Assembly (NCBI GenBank): GCA_015064555.1 | Contig: SVRZ01000017.1 | Span: forward strand, 1 to 50,731 | From: Oscillospiraceae bacterium | Lineage (GTDB): Bacteria > Bacillota > Clostridia > Oscillospirales > CAG-272 | Direction of reading: 5' to 3' | DNA: 50,731 nucleotides | Shown: one piece after another, positions 7,302 through 15,903 of the stretch | Layout: the number at the start of each line of letters is the position of its first letter | Position numbering within the stretch: the first letter of the stretch is position 1 | Notes under the pieces: model-generated | What the model was told of the DNA's origin: nothing | Database searches by the model: none | Seen by the model: the letters and a program-made list of their open reading frames with translations, nothing else | Translations under genes and position numbers: made by a program

Positions 7302-8358
7302 ATTTTTTCCTGTAAAGATAACAATCGGTGTAATAAAAAGTCAGGTTGTGTGTTTGGTCGATTTTGGTTTCTTTCAGATCCCCTGTAAGTCTTCGCGGAT
7401 TCATCATATTAAAGAACATAACCTCTCCTCCATCTGTCAGGGAGCTGCTTATCACATCTGACATTTTATCCATAACAGATGCATCCATATACTCAAAAAT
7501 GTCCGACAGATAAATAAAATCGTATTTTTCGCCCTTTTCAACGAATTGGCTGAAATCGGCCTTTTTGACGGTAAGTCTGTCAATATTGCGCTTTATAACC
7601 TCAAAATTTTCCTGTGTCAAATACACGGGAAGTGATGAAAAGTTATTTAAAACAATGTATTGTAAATACGGGTTATGTGAATTCAGATTATTCTCGACAC
7701 AAATCTCAAATTTTCTTTTGAGCAATGAGGATAGCGAGCCTTTATTGTACCTGAAATATTCTTTATCTCTTCCCAATCGCTTCATGACCGCCTCGGAAAA
7801 GAAAAATTTGAACATCAGCTTAAACCTCAGATTATTAAATGTCTTGCGGTATAACTCTCTTTGCTGTGTCATATTCTCGGCGTTCATAAAGGCGGTTACG
7901 GTCCTTTTCGAGTGTATCAAAGGCAATACCTTGTTTTTAAACACGGAAAAATAATATTCAAAGCGCCCGCAATGTATAAGCTTCACATCCGAAATGAGAT
8001 AGATATGACTGTCGAAATAGCAACGTGCTTCCTCATCAAGATATTCACGTATCCTTTCATAACAGCCTTTGCTGTCGCCCTCGGCAATACCGATAAGTGT
8101 CAGAAAGCTTTTATAATCCAGATATTTTATTCCGCATTGCTTCAGCTTACACAAATATATCTGAGTATCGTTTGAATCTATCGCCACTATCTCATCGGGA
8201 TTCAACAGCAGCATTGCCAAACAATTATCCAAGGCAGAAGCGATTGATAATATTTTTTTAGGTTGATTTTTTATATTCTCCAATACGAATGAGCTGTCCT
8301 CGTGGCAGTTACTGTAATGGATATACTGCTGTTCCTTATAGTAGTCCTTTATTTTCAA
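7291..8358 (-). CDS. BtaA-like (DUF3419) aminocarboxypropyltransferase
   Basis: About 355 residues. The start is taken as TTG 8358, nine bases after AAGGAG; an upstream TTG at 8385 has no such site. The nucleotide-binding segment ILSIASALDNCLAMLLL, followed by EIVAIDSNDTQIYLCKLKQ, is characteristic of DUF3419 proteins. A second region has YDFIYLSDIFEYMD and GGEVMFFNMMNPR. The best known member, BtaA, moves the 3-amino-3-carboxypropyl group of SAM to diacylglycerol in betaine-lipid synthesis. The partner methyltransferase domain (BtaB) is absent here. A lipid or other acceptor in the pathway of this operon is likely; betaine lipid is only one possibility. Confidence 0.75.
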   Translation of the reverse strand: MKIKDYYKEQQYIHYSNCHEDSSFVLENIKNQPKKILSIASALDNCLAMLLLNPDEIVAIDSNDTQIYLCKLKQCGIKYLDYKSFLTLIGIAEGDSKGCYERIREYLDEEARCYFDSHIYLISDVKLIHCGRFEYYFSVFKNKVLPLIHSKRTVTAFMNAENMTQQRELYRKTFNNLRFKLMFKFFFSEAVMKRLGRDKEYFRYNKGSLSSLLKRKFEICVENNLNSHNPYLQYIVLNNFSSLPVYLTQENFEVIKRNIDRLTVKKADFSQFVEKGEKYDFIYLSDIFEYMDASVMDKMSDVISSSLTDGGEVMFFNMMNPRRLTGDLKETKIDQTHNLTFYYTDCYLYRKKYDK

Positions 8359-10654
8359 CTGTAATTTCTCCTTTTGTGCCGTCAAGAGTAACTATCGCAC
8401 CATTCGGAATGACGGACGTCGCATTTTCCACACCTACCACAGCAGGTAGATTCAACTCCCTTGCCACAACAAAGCTGTGGGATAGCATACTTCCGTGCTC
8501 AACTATAAGACCGCTTGCCTTCGGAAATAAAGTTATCCATCCCGGATCGGTTCTTTCGGTCAAGATAATATTTCCTTGTTTAAGATGATCATCGGCAGTC
8601 CTCATAAGCGATACATTTGCACGGACAACACCATTTCCGCTTGGTATGCCGCAAAGTCCCTCTCCTTGCTTCCCTTGCTGTATCGGCAAAGCAATGTCAC
8701 CGTAAAAAACAATTCTGTTATATGTCGGCTTTTTGATATTTTGCTCTTCCTCTGCCCTTCGAACCGAAATCAATGCACGGAAATCCCCCTCACCGGAAAA
8801 GATCTCATTTTTTGTCAGATAAAAAATATCCCTCGGTGAGTCTATTCTTCCTGCGACACAATAATTTCTGCCATAAGCCAAAAAGATATTCCGCACAACA
8901 GAATAAATATATGTCCTTTTTAGTCTTAGTCGCTCTCTGTTTTTAATAAACTTTCTGGTTTTCTCCGCCAGCCTTCTAATCTTTTTAGGCACGACGGCAG
9001 CATCATAGCTTGCCGTTCTGTGCTGTGTATTAAGACTATCCTTGATCAAACGGAAAAGAATCTGCGGATCTTCGATCATAGTAACAGTTTCGAGCTTTAA
9101 TTCGTCGCGAACTCTCGCGCCGTAAGACATCATATAATCCTTGAGAGCCTCTGAAATCGGTGAATCATAATAATACTTTTCAGCCAAAGCTTCTGCTCCG
9201 AGCTTCTCAAAGTCTTCTTTCATTTGTGCATTCTCATTTATGTACTCTATGATCTTTATAAGCTCCGAGGCACTTCCGACACTCTTGACATCTCCCTGAT
9301 TGGATATATATTTATTCAGCTCCTCGGGGGAAATACCGATCTTTTTCGCTTTTTCGCGAAGTATACCGAAATATATCATCACGGCACAGTCATTTACTAT
9401 AGGAACCGCAAACTCTTTAACAATATCATTTTCAATGGTTTTAAAAAGTCGGTAAAGCTCATCGTTGCTCCCTGATATCTCCCTGCCGTAATAAGGTTTT
9501 ACTATCCGATTGAAATTCTCCTCAAATCTATCGGACAGAAAGTCTATGCGCCGAAGCTTATCAAGGAAGGCTACTCCGAGAGAAAGCATATCAAAAGCAT
9601 TCATTTTAACACGCTTGAAATCATTGGTACCGCTTTTTACACCCATCATATTTTCCATATATGACGTCGAGCTTTTAAAAGGAAAAATCGAGGTGACATG
9701 ATACCAGCTCTTCATATTGTAATATATCCTTCCCTCATGCATGTAAAGCATCTCGGAAAGGGACGGAGAAAGGGCGTTTATTATCTTTGAACGTATCCTT
9801 CCATACCTGAGTGTTGCGGTGTACACATCGCGGTACACGTCCTTAGCAAAAGAGAATGTCAGTGGCGACGTAACGCCAAAATAAGATTCGATGATATTTG
9901 CGTTATCTATCAGCAAAGTCCTGTTGTGAGGATCGATCTCACTATAGGCGATAATCGGTCTTGCTTGCAAAAAGAATGTTTTATTTCCCTTCAAAGCAAA
10001 TTCGATATCCTGAAAGCAATCGGTCTTTTCTGCAACCTCGCGTACAGTATTTAAAACAGAGCGAAGCTGTTTTTTGCTTAAAATGTCCGCTCCCTTTACC
10101 GTAACCGTCTTTCCGTTTACGGTATATGTACTGCCACTCACAGAGCCATCAACAAGCTTTTCTCCAAGCCCCTCTGTAACAGCTATTACGATCTCATCGG
10201 GGTTATTGGTTACCGGATTTACGGTAAAAGCAACACCGGCAAAGTCGGCATCCACCATCTCCTGAATAATAACAGCAATTTTTATGTTGTCAGTGCGAAT
10301 CCCATTTGCTCTCCGGTATTCAATAGCCACATTCGAAAATGCACTTTCATATACCTTTTGGATATGCTTGTACACATCAGAGGCAGAAACATTCAAAAAC
10401 GAATTGTGAATTCCGGCGAAGCTCGCCTTGCCCGAATCCTCGTCGATAGCAGAGCTTCTGACTGCATACAGTTTTTTTTCGTCCAAGGTTGATTTCAGCT
10501 CTTGCTGTAATTTTTCATTCAATGCTTCCTCTTCTTCAAAATAAGAAGCCGGCACAACAACTAGCGGCGGCGTATTTCGCACATTCAGACTCAAAAGCGC
10601 AAACGCCTTTCCGCCAATATCATCTATACTCGTCGCTTTGTTTACCAGAATCAT
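8336..10654 (-). CDS. PEP-synthase-like/rifampicin-phosphotransferase-like dikinase
   Basis: A 772-residue enzyme with an N-terminal ATP-binding domain: IGGKAFALLSL near 14-24, YAVRSSAIDEDSGKASFAG near 63-81, and VIIQEMVDADFAGVAFTVNP. The C-terminal swivelling histidine domain has SGLIVEHGSMLSHSFVVARE and LPAVVGVENA near 720-755. The order ATP-grasp, variable middle, phosphohistidine domain, without a TIM-barrel PEP/pyruvate domain at the end, fits the rifampicin-phosphotransferase branch better than true PEP synthase. It would transfer a phosphate from ATP through histidine to a small molecule, here probably the pathway intermediate or product. It overlaps both neighbours, indicating translational coupling. 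Confidence 0.8.
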   Translation of the reverse strand: MILVNKATSIDDIGGKAFALLSLNVRNTPPLVVVPASYFEEEEALNEKLQQELKSTLDEKKLYAVRSSAIDEDSGKASFAGIHNSFLNVSASDVYKHIQKVYESAFSNVAIEYRRANGIRTDNIKIAVIIQEMVDADFAGVAFTVNPVTNNPDEIVIAVTEGLGEKLVDGSVSGSTYTVNGKTVTVKGADILSKKQLRSVLNTVREVAEKTDCFQDIEFALKGNKTFFLQARPIIAYSEIDPHNRTLLIDNANIIESYFGVTSPLTFSFAKDVYRDVYTATLRYGRIRSKIINALSPSLSEMLYMHEGRIYYNMKSWYHVTSIFPFKSSTSYMENMMGVKSGTNDFKRVKMNAFDMLSLGVAFLDKLRRIDFLSDRFEENFNRIVKPYYGREISGSNDELYRLFKTIENDIVKEFAVPIVNDCAVMIYFGILREKAKKIGISPEELNKYISNQGDVKSVGSASELIKIIEYINENAQMKEDFEKLGAEALAEKYYYDSPISEALKDYMMSYGARVRDELKLETVTMIEDPQILFRLIKDSLNTQHRTASYDAAVVPKKIRRLAEKTRKFIKNRERLRLKRTYIYSVVRNIFLAYGRNYCVAGRIDSPRDIFYLTKNEIFSGEGDFRALISVRRAEEEQNIKKPTYNRIVFYGDIALPIQQGKQGEGLCGIPSGNGVVRANVSLMRTADDHLKQGNIILTERTDPGWITLFPKASGLIVEHGSMLSHSFVVARELNLPAVVGVENATSVIPNGAIVTLDGTKGEITVENKGLL

Positions 10655-11139
10655 AGATATCTCCTACGTCGTTTATATATTATCAAGATAACATCCGATA
10701 CTATGAATATCGGTACAAGAACATACAGCCAAGGATTCGGCACAAAAAATGATATCACAACATCTACAACGATCGTTGGGATAAAAAACGGTTTTATTAC
10801 ATCCCTGTATTTATCATTTATGAGAAACTGCAACAATATTACCAAAAGAGAACCGATCATAAGAAATGCTCTTGATGTCAATATCAAAACAAAAGATGCC
10901 GACACGCAAAGAGCGCCCAGCGCCATAAGTATTCCTTTGTGTATCGGCGCTTTTCCATTGTCTTTATCAATCTCGTAATCCACTATATCGTCGCATATAC
11001 GAATAAGATATGACAAAAGCACAGACAACCAAAACCCCATACCGATATATCGGGATCCTGCGCCAAATAAAAAATAAACCACCGAGTATAAACCAACAGC
11101 TGTCACAAGAGGAATAACATAGCGTTTTATCAGCATCAT
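10651..11139 (-). CDS. Short UbiA-type prenyltransferase-like membrane protein
   Basis: A 162-residue integral membrane protein with about five hydrophobic segments and the polar motif RICDDIVDYEIDKDNGK near residues 47-63, which matches the first aspartate-rich motif of UbiA-superfamily prenyltransferases. Typical members have about 280-300 residues, nine helices and two such motifs; only the first half is represented, so it may be a minimal or degenerate form. Its stop overlaps the dikinase start by four bases. If active it would act on a membrane isoprenoid or lipid substrate, supporting a lipid-linked product for the operon. Confidence 0.6.
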   Translation of the reverse strand: MMLIKRYVIPLVTAVGLYSVVYFLFGAGSRYIGMGFWLSVLLSYLIRICDDIVDYEIDKDNGKAPIHKGILMALGALCVSASFVLILTSRAFLMIGSLLVILLQFLINDKYRDVIKPFFIPTIVVDVVISFFVPNPWLYVLVPIFIVSDVILIIYKRRRRYL

Positions 11140-11140
11140 A

Positions 11141-12211
11141 CTACCACCATCTCTTTGAGTATATCTTTGCGCTAATCAGTGTCAATGTATAAGAAAGTCC
11201 CGCATATTTACAAAACATTTTAAGCTCCTTTTTGGCAAGTGTCTTATCTATCGGCTCTGCCATTTTTTGTATCGCATCGTGCTTTTTAAGTACTCCTTGG
11301 TTTATCATCACCGAATACTCCGGCATAAGATGCGATCGCCTCGCAATAAGATTTTTCAGATACAGCGCACCGTGATGTATAAGACAGTCAAAATGCTCCT
11401 CCTCCGACTCCACACGCCACGAGGTGTGCTCCTTGAGAAAATCCACTATCTCTTTTTGATCATATCGATGATACAAAAAGTATGCCAAGAAATCACGGTA
11501 TCCATTTACTTGAATATCGGGCAGCAGCTCTTCCTTTATCTTGCTTGCAAGTTTTTTATCGACAAGTAAATCGATCTTACCTATTATCTCACCGTAAAGC
11601 TTGTCAAGATCCACCTCGTTTTCATCAAGCCCCGCATCGATAAAGGGGCGAAAAACGTCATCGCTGCTATCAGAAAGTCCGCGAAACATCTGAAATGTAG
11701 ACCTGCCATGAATTCCAACCCTGGCATTTACTTTAGAGGCATAATTTATCATAACAGCATAGCCGAGAAAAGAGCAGGCGATACACGGCGAAAGATAATG
11801 ACCGACAATATATTTATACATTTGTCTGAGAAGCCTCATATCACATTCGACATATTCATGATCAACGCCAAGCTCACCTATAAGCCTATCTATTTTAACT
11901 CTCGCCTCGGAAGACATAAATCCGTTATCCAAAGTATACGCCTTGACCTTCAACCCATATTCTTTTACAAGCTTATACAAAACATATGTCGAATCCTTTC
12001 CTCCCGAAAATCCAAGCGCCACGTCATAGTCGTACTCTCCCTCTCTGCGGAGCTTTTTTAAGAAAAGTGCTTCAAGATTTTCGTAGTCTGAAAGTTTTTC
12101 CTTGTATCTGTCATAGCAGGTGCAATGCGAGCAAAGACCGTTCTTGTCAAAGCGTATCTTCTTTACGGTTTTATCATTAACGCATCTTACGCAGGTTTGA
12201 TTATTTATCAT
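11141..12211 (-). CDS. PP-loop ATPase, sugar-amidotransferase-like
   Basis: A 356-residue protein starting at ATG 12211, which overlaps the end of the preceding gene and has GGAG seven bases upstream. The N-terminus carries CVRCVNDKTVKKIRFDKNGLC and CSHC, a zinc-type cysteine set. A PP-loop GFSGGKDSTYVLYKL follows near residues 74-88. This arrangement is typical of N-acetyl sugar amidotransferase-like and related adenylating enzymes (WbpG/PseC-type neighbourhoods, TIGR03573-like), which activate a carbonyl or carboxylate as the adenylate for amination or thiolation. No glutaminase partner (HisH-like) is encoded beside it, so the nitrogen source and substrate are unclear. Confidence 0.7.
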   Translation of the reverse strand: MINNQTCVRCVNDKTVKKIRFDKNGLCSHCTCYDRYKEKLSDYENLEALFLKKLRREGEYDYDVALGFSGGKDSTYVLYKLVKEYGLKVKAYTLDNGFMSSEARVKIDRLIGELGVDHEYVECDMRLLRQMYKYIVGHYLSPCIACSFLGYAVMINYASKVNARVGIHGRSTFQMFRGLSDSSDDVFRPFIDAGLDENEVDLDKLYGEIIGKIDLLVDKKLASKIKEELLPDIQVNGYRDFLAYFLYHRYDQKEIVDFLKEHTSWRVESEEEHFDCLIHHGALYLKNLIARRSHLMPEYSVMINQGVLKKHDAIQKMAEPIDKTLAKKELKMFCKYAGLSYTLTLISAKIYSKRWW

Positions 12212-13661
12212 AGCCGAACTCCATAAGCGCATATCGCTTCTGCCTTATAATGTGTCCCTTGAAAATGCTGTGTAAAGGTCTTGTTCTGTCATTCAGAAAG
12301 TGATATAATACCTCGCTGTATCCTTTGCTCACCATTACCCTGTACGAATGGTCGATCAAAGCAAATATCAACCATCTGTTTTGATAATTTCGCTTTATCG
12401 CCGTAGTCTTGCATACGTAAAACCTCTTTTCGGGGTCCTCGTAGCAAAAATTAAAGGCTATCGGTACTTCACCGTCATATATCAGAATCACATCGGGCGT
12501 GACCGCGGAAAGTCCCCTCAAGTATATATCCGTGAAATCATCTTTGCTTATCGGTTCATAAAAATCAGCGTGTGAAAAAGCATCTATGGCAACCTCGTAT
12601 ATATCCGGTATGTAGCTGTACGCATCGCTTCCGCTCACCTGCACTATCCGAAACGACTCGGGAAGCTTTACCTTTTTTGCCATATCCCATATTTTTTTAT
12701 TGATCGATCCGAGAGTGGAGCTGTAATACTGTTTAAAAACAAATCCGTTTTCGCAAAAATACTTTACCGCACTCTCATCATTAACACAGTCGGGATACAG
12801 TTTCCAATTGAAATTATCTATTGCGAACCGATAACTGTAAAACGTATTGCTGTTTATAGGTCCGATCAGGGAAGTGCCTTTGCTAACCGCGATCAGCTCT
12901 TTGACAACCGAATCAAAGCCCTCGTCTGTGCAACTCACAAAGCCAAAATATTCTGTGCCGTCAGAATTACGGATCAATGTCACTTGGTTATCCCCTTGAG
13001 AGATCACGCAGTAATCCTTTCCTGCAAGCTGGCGTTCCTTTTCATCTATCTGCTCCGCAACCGCAAGAACATCCAACGGCTTGTCTATCTTATACGCGTA
13101 GCTTGAGCACTCTTTATATCCGTAAGCAGCATAGCAGAATAGCACACCGAAGGGATCATCGATAGCTAAGCGATCATCGTCGCTATCACCCACAAGAAGT
13201 GTTTTTCCATCACTCATAGCGGCTATCTTTTTTACGTGCTCACTCTTTTGACCTGACTGTATAGTATAAAAATCTCGTATATACTCCTCAGTCCCCGATA
13301 TCTTCATAAACGTCTCGACGTATGCATCCAAGCAGTTTGAAACTATGTAGATACTGTATTTTTTGCTCAAGGCTTCCAGCATTTGCTCAACCCCGTCATA
13401 ACAGCACCCTTCCGAATTGCTCAAAAGATATTCTATTGAATATCCCATAGCGCGAAATGCCAATTCACGCTGATCCTCAACATTTGGGAAAAGCTTGGGC
13501 AAAAAACGGTCCAATTTAACACCCAGACAGGAAAGGATCACTTCGTCCGGAACAATATCCGAAATATTATAAAACTCGCATAATTTGCGATAGGCATAAA
13601 TGTAAGAATCAGAAGTTTGCCATAAAGTTCCGTCAAGGTCAAAGATAATATTTTTTAACAT
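12201..13661 (-). CDS. HAD phosphatase fused to GNAT-like acyltransferase
   Basis: About 486 residues. I prefer ATG 13661, which has GGGGGA eight bases upstream, over ATG 13676. The N-terminal half is a HAD-family phosphatase: IIFDLDGTLW motif near residues 4-13, IVSNC motif near 108, and LLVGDSDDDRLA near 160. From about residue 215 to the end the sequence resembles an acetyltransferase-fold domain (EVAIDAFSHADFYEPIS, LIYDGEVPIAFNFCYE, VCKTTAIKRNYQNRWL). The first gene of the operon, preceded by a good promoter. A dephosphorylation and an acyl transfer on successive intermediates is the obvious reading, but neither substrate is known. Confidence 0.72.
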   Translation of the reverse strand: MLKNIIFDLDGTLWQTSDSYIYAYRKLCEFYNISDIVPDEVILSCLGVKLDRFLPKLFPNVEDQRELAFRAMGYSIEYLLSNSEGCCYDGVEQMLEALSKKYSIYIVSNCLDAYVETFMKISGTEEYIRDFYTIQSGQKSEHVKKIAAMSDGKTLLVGDSDDDRLAIDDPFGVLFCYAAYGYKECSSYAYKIDKPLDVLAVAEQIDEKERQLAGKDYCVISQGDNQVTLIRNSDGTEYFGFVSCTDEGFDSVVKELIAVSKGTSLIGPINSNTFYSYRFAIDNFNWKLYPDCVNDESAVKYFCENGFVFKQYYSSTLGSINKKIWDMAKKVKLPESFRIVQVSGSDAYSYIPDIYEVAIDAFSHADFYEPISKDDFTDIYLRGLSAVTPDVILIYDGEVPIAFNFCYEDPEKRFYVCKTTAIKRNYQNRWLIFALIDHSYRVMVSKGYSEVLYHFLNDRTRPLHSIFKGHIIRQKRYALMEFGYDK

Positions 13662-13692
13662 ACCCAAATCCCCCATTGTATCTCTGCGCTTT

Positions 13693-13721
13693 ATTATATC
13701 ATACTTTCAGTTAAAAAGCAA
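13693..13721 (-). promoter_or_regulatory. Promoter of the six-gene biosynthetic operon
   Basis: On the minus strand, TTGCTT (13721-13716) and TATAAT (13698-13693) are 17 bases apart, just upstream of the HAD-GNAT gene. Confidence 0.75.
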
Positions 13722-13992
13722 TACTTTGTAAACACGCGAGATCTGATAAACCGGTGATAGCAGCCTATACCCTTAAATGCTGTATGGAGAATCATAGCTT
13801 TATACGGATATTACGCCGAGAATCTAAGACGGCATAATGACAAGCCTTACGAATCTATCAATACTTATCGCACGTTAGTTATCGCCTGTTTTGAAAATTT
13901 CATTCGCGCCAATACATGAGCAAAAGACTCAAAAGAACACTATTGTGTACATTTTTTCGCATTTGCCTACATAGTTTTATTTGTATTTCTCA
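13722..13992. other. Gene-free stretch between divergent promoters
   Basis: About 270 bases between the operon promoter and the pepF promoter. I see no open frame, tRNA, or convincing riboswitch-like structure. Confidence 0.5.
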
Positions 13993-14021
13993 TTGACACG
14001 CACAATGTTTTGTGCTAAAAT
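13993..14021 (+). promoter_or_regulatory. Promoter of pepF
   Basis: TTGACA (13993-13998) and TAAAAT (14016-14021), spacer 17 bases. The spacer itself contains the short inverted repeat GCACAA/TTGTGC, a possible operator. Confidence 0.8.
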
Positions 14022-14050
14022 AGTCTAAAACAAACCACAGGAGAATGTAT

Positions 14051-15811
14051 ATGAACTATACTTGGGATCTTTCCATACTTTACACGGGGTTCGATGACCC
14101 TGAATTTTCAAAGGATATTGCGAGCCTCGAGAACGCTCTTGGTGAGATGGTCAAATTCGCCGACTCTGCCGACCGACTCGGGCACCGCGACCTTCTTGAT
14201 GGCTATATTTCCATAAACGAAAAGATAACCTCGCTCGCAAACAAGCTTATCATTTTCTCGAATCTCAGATACAGCGCAAACACGAAGGATACGGATGCTG
14301 CATCAAATCTCGGAAGACTTATGGGAATGCTCAGCGCGATAGCCGCACCCTCTGCAAAGCTATCAAAGATAATTGCCGGATACGATGATCTTGAAGAAAT
14401 CATTTCCGAGTCTGAAAAGCTATCCGAGCACAGATATCTGCTGCTTAATATAAAGAGAGACAGCAAGTACCTCCTTGCTGACGGCGAAGAAACAGTTTTT
14501 GCAAAGATGAACATTTCCGGCGCGAGTGCATGGAGCGATCTGCAGAGCTCGCTTACAAGCAGTGTTTCGGTAGATTACGATGGAAAGAAGATACCTCTCT
14601 CCTCCGCCAGGAACCTCGCCTACGACAAGGATCCAACGGTTCGTAGAAATGCATATGAGGCAGAGCTTAAATGCTACGACTCGATCAAGGATGCGGTTGC
14701 TTTTGCGCTTAACAGCATCAAGCTTCAAGTTCTTTCCGAGTGTGAGCTTCGCGGATATGAATCTCCGCTTGCCAAGACTCTTTACACCTCCAGAATGAGA
14801 AAGGAAACGCTTGATGCGCTCATTTCGGCTATGGAGGAATATATGCCGGTATTCAGAAAATACCTGCGTGCCAAGGCAAAGGCTCTCGGACATGAGGGAG
14901 GACTCCCCTGGTATGACCTCTTTGCTCCAATGGGTAAAAACGACAAAACTTACACGGTCGAGGATGCGAAGAATTATCTGCTCGGTATCTTCGGCAAATT
15001 TGACACGGAGCTGCACGATATGGTAAAATGCGCCTTTGAAAACGGCTGGATAGACTTCTATCCCAGAGAGGGTAAGGTTGGCGGTGCTTTCGATTGCGGA
15101 GTGCCTTCGGCATCCGAGAGCCGCGTGCTCACCAACTTTGACGGCGCTTTCAGCGATATCGTTACTCTCGCGCATGAGCTCGGTCATTCATTCCACGACA
15201 GGCAGGTATTCAAAAACTCGGTACTTAATCAGGATTATTCTATGCCCGTTGCGGAGACTGCCTCTACCTTCAACGAGGTGCTCGTTATGAACGAAGCTAT
15301 ATCGGCGGCGAAGGACGACTCCGAAAAGCTTGCTCTCATTGAAGGACAGCTTATGGACGCCTGCCAGATCATCTGCGATATCTATTCGAGATATACCTTT
15401 GAAAACTCTGTATTCGAGAGCCGCCCCGGCGAATTTATGAGCGCGGACAGACTCTCGGAGCTTATGCTCGCCGCACAGAAAAAGGCATACGGAGAGGGAC
15501 TTGACGAAAGCTTTATGCATCCATATATGTGGCTCTGCAAGGGACACTATTACAGCGGCTCGCTGAGCTTCTATAACTTCCCCTATGCCTTTGGCGGACT
15601 CTTTGCACGCGGTCTGTATTCGAAATACAAAAAGGAGGGCGCGGCATTCGTTGAAACCTATAAGACTATGCTCCGCACTACCGCCCTTTCGGATATTGAG
15701 GAATGCGCCGCAGTTGCGGGAGTAGATCTGACTAAGCGCGAATTCTGGTGCGAGGGACTTCAGACCATCGCCGACGAGATAGAGGAATTCTGCGCTCTCG
15801 TTGATAGATAA
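14051..15811 (+). CDS. pepF: Oligoendopeptidase F, M3 family metallopeptidase
   Basis: About 586 residues, cytoplasmic zinc peptidase of family M3B that trims short peptides. The zinc site HELGH is at about residues 375-379 (context TLAHELGHSFHDRQ), and the third ligand is expected in the downstream FNEVLVMNE segment. The usual N-terminal DLSILYTGFDDPEF and C-terminal GHYYSGSLSFYNFPYAFG motifs are present, and length is normal. ATG 14051 is preferred because GGAG lies seven bases before it; ATG 14045 is too close to that site. Monocistronic, with its own promoter and terminator. Confidence 0.92.
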   Translation: MNYTWDLSILYTGFDDPEFSKDIASLENALGEMVKFADSADRLGHRDLLDGYISINEKITSLANKLIIFSNLRYSANTKDTDAASNLGRLMGMLSAIAAPSAKLSKIIAGYDDLEEIISESEKLSEHRYLLLNIKRDSKYLLADGEETVFAKMNISGASAWSDLQSSLTSSVSVDYDGKKIPLSSARNLAYDKDPTVRRNAYEAELKCYDSIKDAVAFALNSIKLQVLSECELRGYESPLAKTLYTSRMRKETLDALISAMEEYMPVFRKYLRAKAKALGHEGGLPWYDLFAPMGKNDKTYTVEDAKNYLLGIFGKFDTELHDMVKCAFENGWIDFYPREGKVGGAFDCGVPSASESRVLTNFDGAFSDIVTLAHELGHSFHDRQVFKNSVLNQDYSMPVAETASTFNEVLVMNEAISAAKDDSEKLALIEGQLMDACQIICDIYSRYTFENSVFESRPGEFMSADRLSELMLAAQKKAYGEGLDESFMHPYMWLCKGHYYSGSLSFYNFPYAFGGLFARGLYSKYKKEGAAFVETYKTMLRTTALSDIEECAAVAGVDLTKREFWCEGLQTIADEIEEFCALVDR

Positions 15812-15835
15812 GTCTCATTTTTGGCTCTATAAAAC

Positions 15836-15876
15836 AAAAATCCCTGTATCAAAAAAGTTAAGATACAGGGATTTTT
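15836..15876. terminator. Bidirectional terminator between pepF and SDR gene
   Basis: AAAAATCCCTGTATC and GATACAGGGATTTTT form a 15-base-pair stem serving the two convergent genes. Confidence 0.9.
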
Positions 15877-15903
15877 GTATATAATTGTTAGCATTTATGA
15901 TGC

